A stretch of DNA of 32,656 nucleotides. Source: SHLQ01 sp964562985. Lineage in GTDB: Bacteria > Actinomycetota > Acidimicrobiia > Acidimicrobiales > SHLQ01. The DNA lies in the NCBI GenBank assembly GCA_964562985.1, contig CAZLWE010000035.1, forward strand, positions 1 to 32,656, in the 5' to 3' direction. Under the pieces are notes generated by a model that ran no database searches, was not told the DNA's origin, and saw nothing but the letters and a program-made list of their open reading frames with translations. The position numbers and the translations under genes were made by a program. This document shows positions 28,685 to 32,656 of the stretch, piece after piece (position 1 is the first letter of the stretch; the number at the start of each line of letters is the position of its first letter).

Positions 28685-29590
28685 ATGAAGATTGGCGTGC
28701 AGCTGCCCGAGGTTGAGTGGGAAGTGCCGTTCGACGAGTTGATCGCGATGGCTCAGTCGGCCGAGGCCGTCGGGTTTGACTCCGTTTGGTACGGCGATCA
28801 CCTCATTTATGACCTGCCCGTCGGGGCGCGGGGACCGTGGGAAGCCTGGACGACCCTGGCTGCGCTCGCCGCCAGTACTTCGACGATCGAGCTTGGGCCG
28901 CTCGTGGCCTCGACGAGTTTCCACTCGCCCGCGATGCTCGCGAAGAAGGCGGCGACGGTCGACGCGATTTCAGGAGGGCGACTCATCCTCGGACTAGGAG
29001 CGGGTTGGAATGAGCGGGAGTACAACGCGTTCGGCTTTCCCTATGACTACCGGGTCAGCCGATTCGAAGAAGCATTCACGATCATCCGGACCTTGTTGGA
29101 AGACGGTGCGATCGATTTCGCCGGTAACTACTACACCGCGGACGACTGCGTGCTGCATCCGCGCTCGCCTCGACCCGGAGGGCCGCCCTTGATGGTCGGG
29201 TCGATCGGGGAGCGCATGCTCGCTATCACCCTTCCACATGTGGCGGCGTGGAACATGTGGTGGAGTTCATATGGCAACACGGCCCAGGGGTTTGCCGCGG
29301 AGAAGCAGCGGGTCGACTCGATGATCGAAGCCACGGGCCGTGAGGTTCACGATGTTGAGGCGACCGCGGCGGTGTTGATTCAACTCGAGGGCGGTGGCGG
29401 GCGACAGATGGGCAACTATGACGCTTCGGAGTCCGTCGTACCGCTCACGGGAACGCCAAGTGAGCTCGCCGAACTGCTGGGAGGTTTCCGCGACGCCGGA
29501 GCGGCACATGTGCAGTTGGTCGTCGACCCGATTACTCGAGCTTCGATCGAATGGCTCGGCGATGTGTTGACCGAGTTTCGGCGGGTGTAG
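28685..29590 (+). CDS. LLM-class (F420/flavin-dependent) oxidoreductase
   Basis: A 301-aa TIM-barrel oxidoreductase of the luciferase-like family. Signatures: MKIGVQLPEVEW, AEAVGFDSVWYGDHLIYDLP, TIELGPLVASTSFHSPAMLAKKAATVDAISGGRL split over strands, ILGLGAGWNEREYNAFGFPY and PRPGGPPLMVGSIGERML. The form is typical of actinobacterial F420-dependent enzymes of unknown substrate. ATG at 28685 follows AGAAGAGCGT. Downstream, 40 bases on, an isochorismatase-like gene on the same strand may be in the same operon, suggesting a catabolic pair. Confidence 0.9.
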   Translation: MKIGVQLPEVEWEVPFDELIAMAQSAEAVGFDSVWYGDHLIYDLPVGARGPWEAWTTLAALAASTSTIELGPLVASTSFHSPAMLAKKAATVDAISGGRLILGLGAGWNEREYNAFGFPYDYRVSRFEEAFTIIRTLLEDGAIDFAGNYYTADDCVLHPRSPRPGGPPLMVGSIGERMLAITLPHVAAWNMWWSSYGNTAQGFAAEKQRVDSMIEATGREVHDVEATAAVLIQLEGGGGRQMGNYDASESVVPLTGTPSELAELLGGFRDAGAAHVQLVVDPITRASIEWLGDVLTEFRRV

Positions 29591-29630
29591 AACGTAGTCA
29601 CCCGAGGTTTCGTAGAAAGAACGGCACCGG

Positions 29631-30263
29631 ATGGACAATCACAGACAACTCATCGAAGGTCGGCCGGTGCTCATGGTGGTCGACATCCAAGGCGGTGAGC
29701 CCGACGAGGGTGAGGAGAAGGGCATTCCCCTCATGCCGGGCTATAACGCGGCGATGCAGCGTGCTCCAGAACTCGTGACAATGGCGCGTGAGCGTGGAGT
29801 GCCGGTCGTATTTTTTCAGGAGGCACATCGGCACAACCTGGTTGACTTCGGTCGCGAACTCGACGGGGCCGAGGGCATACATCTCCTCGAAAACGACCCC
29901 GGCACGATGGTCGACCCGGCGTTGGATATGCGCGAGGACGACTACTTCATCCGCAAGCGGCGCTATAGCTGCTTCTTTGGAACCGAGCTCGAGATTCTTC
30001 TGAAGGGCTTGAAGGCCGACACGCTCATTCTCATCGGCGGACACACCGACGTTTGCGTGCACTACACCTTCGTCGATGCCCACCAGCACGACTACTTCTG
30101 TCGAGTAGTGGAAGATGTTGTGGCGGGTTCCAGCCAGAAGGCCCACGACGCCGCACTCGAAGCAATGGAGTACCTCCAAACCGGTGCACGTCGCACCAGC
30201 GACGAGGTGCTCGATGCGTTCGATGCCTACGTTGCCCCCGACGATTCGTTCGCAATCCGGTAG
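29631..30263 (+). CDS. Isochorismatase-like cysteine hydrolase
   Basis: A 210-aa alpha/beta hydrolase with the catalytic triad Asp-Lys-Cys visible: D18 (VLMVVDIQGG), K109 (YFIRKRRYSCFFGTEL) and C142 (IGGHTDVCVHYTFVDA). These enzymes cleave amides or ureido compounds (nicotinamidase, N-carbamoyl and biuret-type hydrolases). The ending ALEAMEYLQTGARRTSDEVL is usual. ATG at 29631. The neighbouring LLM oxidoreductase and the converging dioxygenase suggest turnover of a nitrogenous small molecule, but the substrate is unknown. Confidence 0.92.
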   Translation: MDNHRQLIEGRPVLMVVDIQGGEPDEGEEKGIPLMPGYNAAMQRAPELVTMARERGVPVVFFQEAHRHNLVDFGRELDGAEGIHLLENDPGTMVDPALDMREDDYFIRKRRYSCFFGTELEILLKGLKADTLILIGGHTDVCVHYTFVDAHQHDYFCRVVEDVVAGSSQKAHDAALEAMEYLQTGARRTSDEVLDAFDAYVAPDDSFAIR

Positions 30264-30275
30264 GCGAACCTCCCG

Positions 30276-31376
30276 CTAGCAGTCGCTTAGCCGGATACGG
30301 CTCTCAAGGTCCTCGTGGTTGAGGTAGCAACCATGAAAGACCCGAACCCCGGTAAAGGCCATCCGGCCATGTAAGCAACGCCAGTTGTCGAACAAGACAC
30401 CGTCGCCGGGGTCGAGACGCTCAACCCACCACGAGTCTCGATCCGTGATCAGCGTGTGGAACGCCGCGTACGCGTCGTACCACTCGGCCATCACCTGGGG
30501 CGGGAGGATGAATGGGGATCGGTCGTAATTGTTGAACGTGACCTGCGCGATCTCGCCAGCTGCATCGAGGCGAATCGTTGGGCGGCTGGCTCGAAGTTCG
30601 ACGCCATCTTCGACGTAGTGGCTCGGTACCGACACCGACGTGAGGAGCTCAAACGCGGCGGGATCTTCGGTCTTGAGCTCGTGCGCTGCTGCGAAGCCGT
30701 CGACGAGAACTGATTCGCCACCCTCACCGGTGCGTTCTTCGCAGATGAAGAGTTGGGTGCCCGGCCCGTCATGGCTGTAGGACCCATCGGTGTGCGGTTC
30801 AAGGGTTTCGGCCCCGTATGCCGAATCGGCGTGCGCCGATACCTGTGAGCTCAAGGTCCACATATCGCCGAAGATGGTTCGGCGGACGTACCCGATGCGC
30901 TCAGCGAGCACTTGTGCCGCGTCTTGCCCGGCGGGCGCATCGCTGATTCGGCCGAAGCCGAATCGGCTGATATCGCTCAGGAAGGCCCTGAGGCCGTCGT
31001 CGGTCTCAACGATCGACGTGTAGTCCGCCGGTTCGACCGATTGTTCTGCTGGCGTTCGCCAGATCGTTTTCGGAGGCGATGACGCCCGGAGACCCACTAG
31101 CGTGCGCAATGACAGGATCGACTGCCGTGTCGCGTCGGGCCACGCGATTGCGAGATGGTCATCGCCGACGGTGACCACACCAGCTGGTGGTTGCCGGTCG
31201 ATCGAGAACGTATCGACCGTCCGTTGCCGTGTGATCGGATCGAAAGACGCGTCGTCTTCGCTGTGATCTCGGAGCCACTTCCACGACAAGGTGAGCGGCT
31301 TGGCGTCGTCGATCCAGATCTGCACGCCGTCCGAACCCGTTTCCACGCGGAATGTGGGTCGAGTGTCAGCGCTCAT
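30276..31376 (-). CDS. TauD/gamma-butyrobetaine-hydroxylase-like Fe(II)/2-oxoglutarate dioxygenase
   Basis: A 366-aa dioxygenase. The catalytic barrel has HTD (195-197) in EPHTDGSYSHDGPGTQLF and the distal His (H336) in NWRCLHGRMAFTGVRVFHGCYL, the Fe triad, with Arg residues after it for 2-oxoglutarate. The N-terminal domain (LTLSWKWLRDHSEDD ... ITRQRTVDTFSI) matches the gamma-butyrobetaine hydroxylase type, but the Zn-binding cysteines of that domain are missing. It could hydroxylate a carnitine-like or other betaine substrate. ATG at 31376; divergent from the MsnO8-like gene with 59 bases between. Confidence 0.9.
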   Translation of the reverse strand: MSADTRPTFRVETGSDGVQIWIDDAKPLTLSWKWLRDHSEDDASFDPITRQRTVDTFSIDRQPPAGVVTVGDDHLAIAWPDATRQSILSLRTLVGLRASSPPKTIWRTPAEQSVEPADYTSIVETDDGLRAFLSDISRFGFGRISDAPAGQDAAQVLAERIGYVRRTIFGDMWTLSSQVSAHADSAYGAETLEPHTDGSYSHDGPGTQLFICEERTGEGGESVLVDGFAAAHELKTEDPAAFELLTSVSVPSHYVEDGVELRASRPTIRLDAAGEIAQVTFNNYDRSPFILPPQVMAEWYDAYAAFHTLITDRDSWWVERLDPGDGVLFDNWRCLHGRMAFTGVRVFHGCYLNHEDLESRIRLSDC

Positions 31377-31435
31377 AGAGACGTACGGTATACGCCGCTT
31401 CTCGGGCCGAGCGAAGCCCGGACTATCGTTGTCTG

Positions 31436-32458
31436 ATGGCCGCGTTTCCCTTGTCGATGCTCGATGTGTCGTTCGTGTCTCCGGAGACGACCAGCGCTCA
31501 GGCGTTGGCTGCCACCACCCGTATGGCGGTAAAGGGCGACGAGCTCGGCCTTGAACGGTTCTGGGTTGCCGAGCATCACAACTCGTCGTCGGTCGCGAGC
31601 ACGAACCCTCCGGTATTGATTTCGCACCTCGCAGCGAAGACCGAGCGCATCAAGGTCGGCTCCGGTGGGGTCATGTTGCCCAACCACGCGCCATTCGTCG
31701 TCGCCGAACAGTTCGCCATGCTCGAAGCGCTCTATCCCGGGCGGATCGACCTCGGCATCGGGCGAGCGCCGGGAACCGACCCACGCACGGGCGAAGCGCT
31801 TCGTCGCGGCATCCAACCGATCGGGATCGACGAGTTCCCCAACCACGTTCTCGACGTGATGGGTTTGCTCGGCGACGTTCGTACCGACGAAGGCATGCAC
31901 ACCTACGTCAACGCCACACCACATGCCACCTCTTCGCCGAGCGTCGCCCTCTTGGGTTCGAGCGGATACTCCGCCGAGCTTGCGGGAAAGCTCGGGCTGC
32001 CGTTCGGCTTTGCGCATCATTTCGGGATGGGCGGTACCAACGAAGCGGCCGAGATCTACCGCGAGCACTTCACCCCATCGCCAATCCTCGACTCGCCCTA
32101 CATGATCGTCACTGCCGTCGCCGTTGCCGCCGACACGACCGAAGAGGCCGATCGGTTGATGGCGTCGCATCGCCTGTTCAAGCACGGGCTTCGTACGGGC
32201 CGACGGCTTGGCTTCCTGCCGGTCGAGGCCGCAATGGGACACGGTTCGTATCGCACCGCGGCGATCATGGCCGACAACGCGATCTTCGGAACCGCCGACG
32301 AGGTAGCCGAAGGGCTGGAGAAGCTCGCCGCTCACGTCGCCGCGCAAGAAGTGATGATCACGGTGCCAGTCGAAGACGTCGACGCCCGACTCCACAGCCT
32401 CGAACTCACCGCAGAAGCGCTTGGTTTCGCTCGGACTTCCGCCGAGATCCCCACCTAG
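31436..32458 (+). CDS. LLM-class flavin-dependent oxidoreductase, MsnO8-like
   Basis: A 340-aa bacterial-luciferase-like monooxygenase. It begins FPLSMLDVSFVSPETTSAQA and carries GLERFWVAEHHNSSSVASTN, IKVGSGGVMLPNHAPFVVAE, FAMLEALYPGRIDLGIGRAP, the AEHHN and GRIDLGIGRAPGTDP blocks typical of the MsnO8-like subgroup. FMNH2 is the likely cofactor. ATG at 31436. The substrate is unknown. It is a single gene, divergent from the dioxygenase; the stop at 32456-32458 is followed by 75 non-coding bases. Confidence 0.92.
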   Translation: MAAFPLSMLDVSFVSPETTSAQALAATTRMAVKGDELGLERFWVAEHHNSSSVASTNPPVLISHLAAKTERIKVGSGGVMLPNHAPFVVAEQFAMLEALYPGRIDLGIGRAPGTDPRTGEALRRGIQPIGIDEFPNHVLDVMGLLGDVRTDEGMHTYVNATPHATSSPSVALLGSSGYSAELAGKLGLPFGFAHHFGMGGTNEAAEIYREHFTPSPILDSPYMIVTAVAVAADTTEEADRLMASHRLFKHGLRTGRRLGFLPVEAAMGHGSYRTAAIMADNAIFGTADEVAEGLEKLAAHVAAQEVMITVPVEDVDARLHSLELTAEALGFARTSAEIPT

Positions 32459-32505
32459 CGTCGCTGGCCGCTGCGCATAAAGGATCGTAGCGCTCGGGTT
32501 GTAAG

Positions 32506-32519
32506 CGAACAGATGTTCG
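32506..32519. promoter_or_regulatory. LexA (SOS) box CGAAC-AGAT-GTTCG
   Basis: A perfect inverted repeat matching the Gram-positive/actinobacterial LexA consensus CGAAC-N4-GTTCG, 14 bases before an ATG at 32534. This predicts DNA-damage control of the gene that starts at the right edge. Confidence 0.75.
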
Positions 32520-32533
32520 ATTAGGGTGATCGC

Positions 32534-32656
32534 ATGGCGATCAAGGCAAACACGGCGAAGCAGGGGAGGGCAGGGTTTGATCCTGCGTCTTCTGGTCGTG
32601 TTGTTGATCCGGATCGGGTGGCGTTGTCGGTGACGGATTCGATGATCTCGGTCGAT
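32534..32656 (+). CDS. N-terminal 41 residues of an SOS-controlled gene of unknown product, cut by window edge
   Basis: ATG at 32534 with AGGGTGA 4 bases upstream and a LexA box at 32506-32519. The visible part reads MAIKANTAKQGRAGFDPASS, GRVVDPDRVALSVTDSMISV, D and is too short to identify. The codons (TCT, GGT, CGT, GTT, GTT, GAT) end in T far more often than in neighbouring genes, hinting at a different origin. A DNA repair, mutasis or nuclease function would fit SOS control but is not shown by the sequence. Confidence 0.7.
   Translation, partial: MAIKANTAKQGRAGFDPASSGRVVDPDRVALSVTDSMISVD

Noticed and set aside
31373..32395. 340-aa open frame on the minus strand over the MsnO8-like gene
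   Set aside because: Antisense shadow of a clear LLM oxidoreductase; no motif of its own.
21972..32570. Shared 13-mer AAGCAGGGGAGGG at 21972-21984 and 32558-32570
   Set aside because: One copy is intergenic, the other inside a coding start; G-rich and without symmetry, likely coincidence.

Overview
The window is about 32.7 kb of high-GC DNA. GTG starts, CarD, F420/flavin-type LLM oxidoreductases, a Gram-positive-type SOS box and an actinobacterial-type [NiFe] hydrogenase all point to an actinobacterium, probably of the class Acidimicrobiia. The class-level placement is my inference from overall character, not a search result.

Positions 1-12437 hold a divergent locus for a group 1h/5 (Hhy-type, high-affinity, O2-tolerant) [NiFe] hydrogenase. 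Leftward from 4315 runs a tightly overlapping operon: a His-tailed winged-helix-like protein, a PadR regulator, a CooC-like ATPase, hypC, a tandem-SIS protein, hypD and hypE (cut by the left edge). Rightward from 4407 come the small subunit, a 67-aa stand-alone copy of the large-subunit N-terminus, the large subunit, an M52-like protein lacking its usual metal ligands, a NifU C-domain protein, an unknown protein, a canonical M52 maturation protease, a TPR protein, an NTF2-sized unknown and a degenerate biotin-ligase-like protein. Together they would build the NiFe(CN)2CO site (Hyp proteins), deliver Ni (His-tail protein plus CooC-like ATPase), supply Fe-S clusters (NifU-like) and trim the large subunit (M52). 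I see no Tat signal on the small subunit, so the enzyme should face the cytoplasm.

Positions 12438-14063 hold a compact operon of five small proteins, each with one N-terminal membrane helix (two are paralogues). In its middle lies a DUF1059-like gene with an in-frame TGA exactly where the family has its first conserved cysteine. A bulged hairpin follows the TGA at the spacing expected for a bacterial SECIS, so this is a candidate selenoprotein and the most striking item in the window. The promoter of this operon carries a 16-bp motif matching 14/16 to one at the hydrogenase promoter, which suggests co-regulation.

Positions 14135-17582 encode an SsuABC/TauABC-like ABC importer (lipoprotein, ATPase, two permeases). 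Positions 17634-20814 hold three tRNA genes on the minus strand (Glu-CTC, Gln-CTG, Pro-TGG), a methyltransferase, a small unknown and a secreted RTX-repeat plus CAP-domain protein with a strong terminator. Positions 20890-25449 hold a DUF2085-like membrane protein, CarD, a CapA-like protein coupled to a D-aminoacylase-like amidohydrolase with an apparently leaderless promoter, and an unknown. Positions 25526-28640 hold a membrane-anchored PhoD phosphatase, a decayed GH6 cellulase pseudogene, an unknown and a DUF4272 remnant. Positions 28685-32458 hold two LLM oxidoreductases, an isochorismatase-like hydrolase and a gamma-butyrobetaine-hydroxylase-like dioxygenase. The right edge starts a gene preceded by a perfect CGAAC-N4-GTTCG SOS box.
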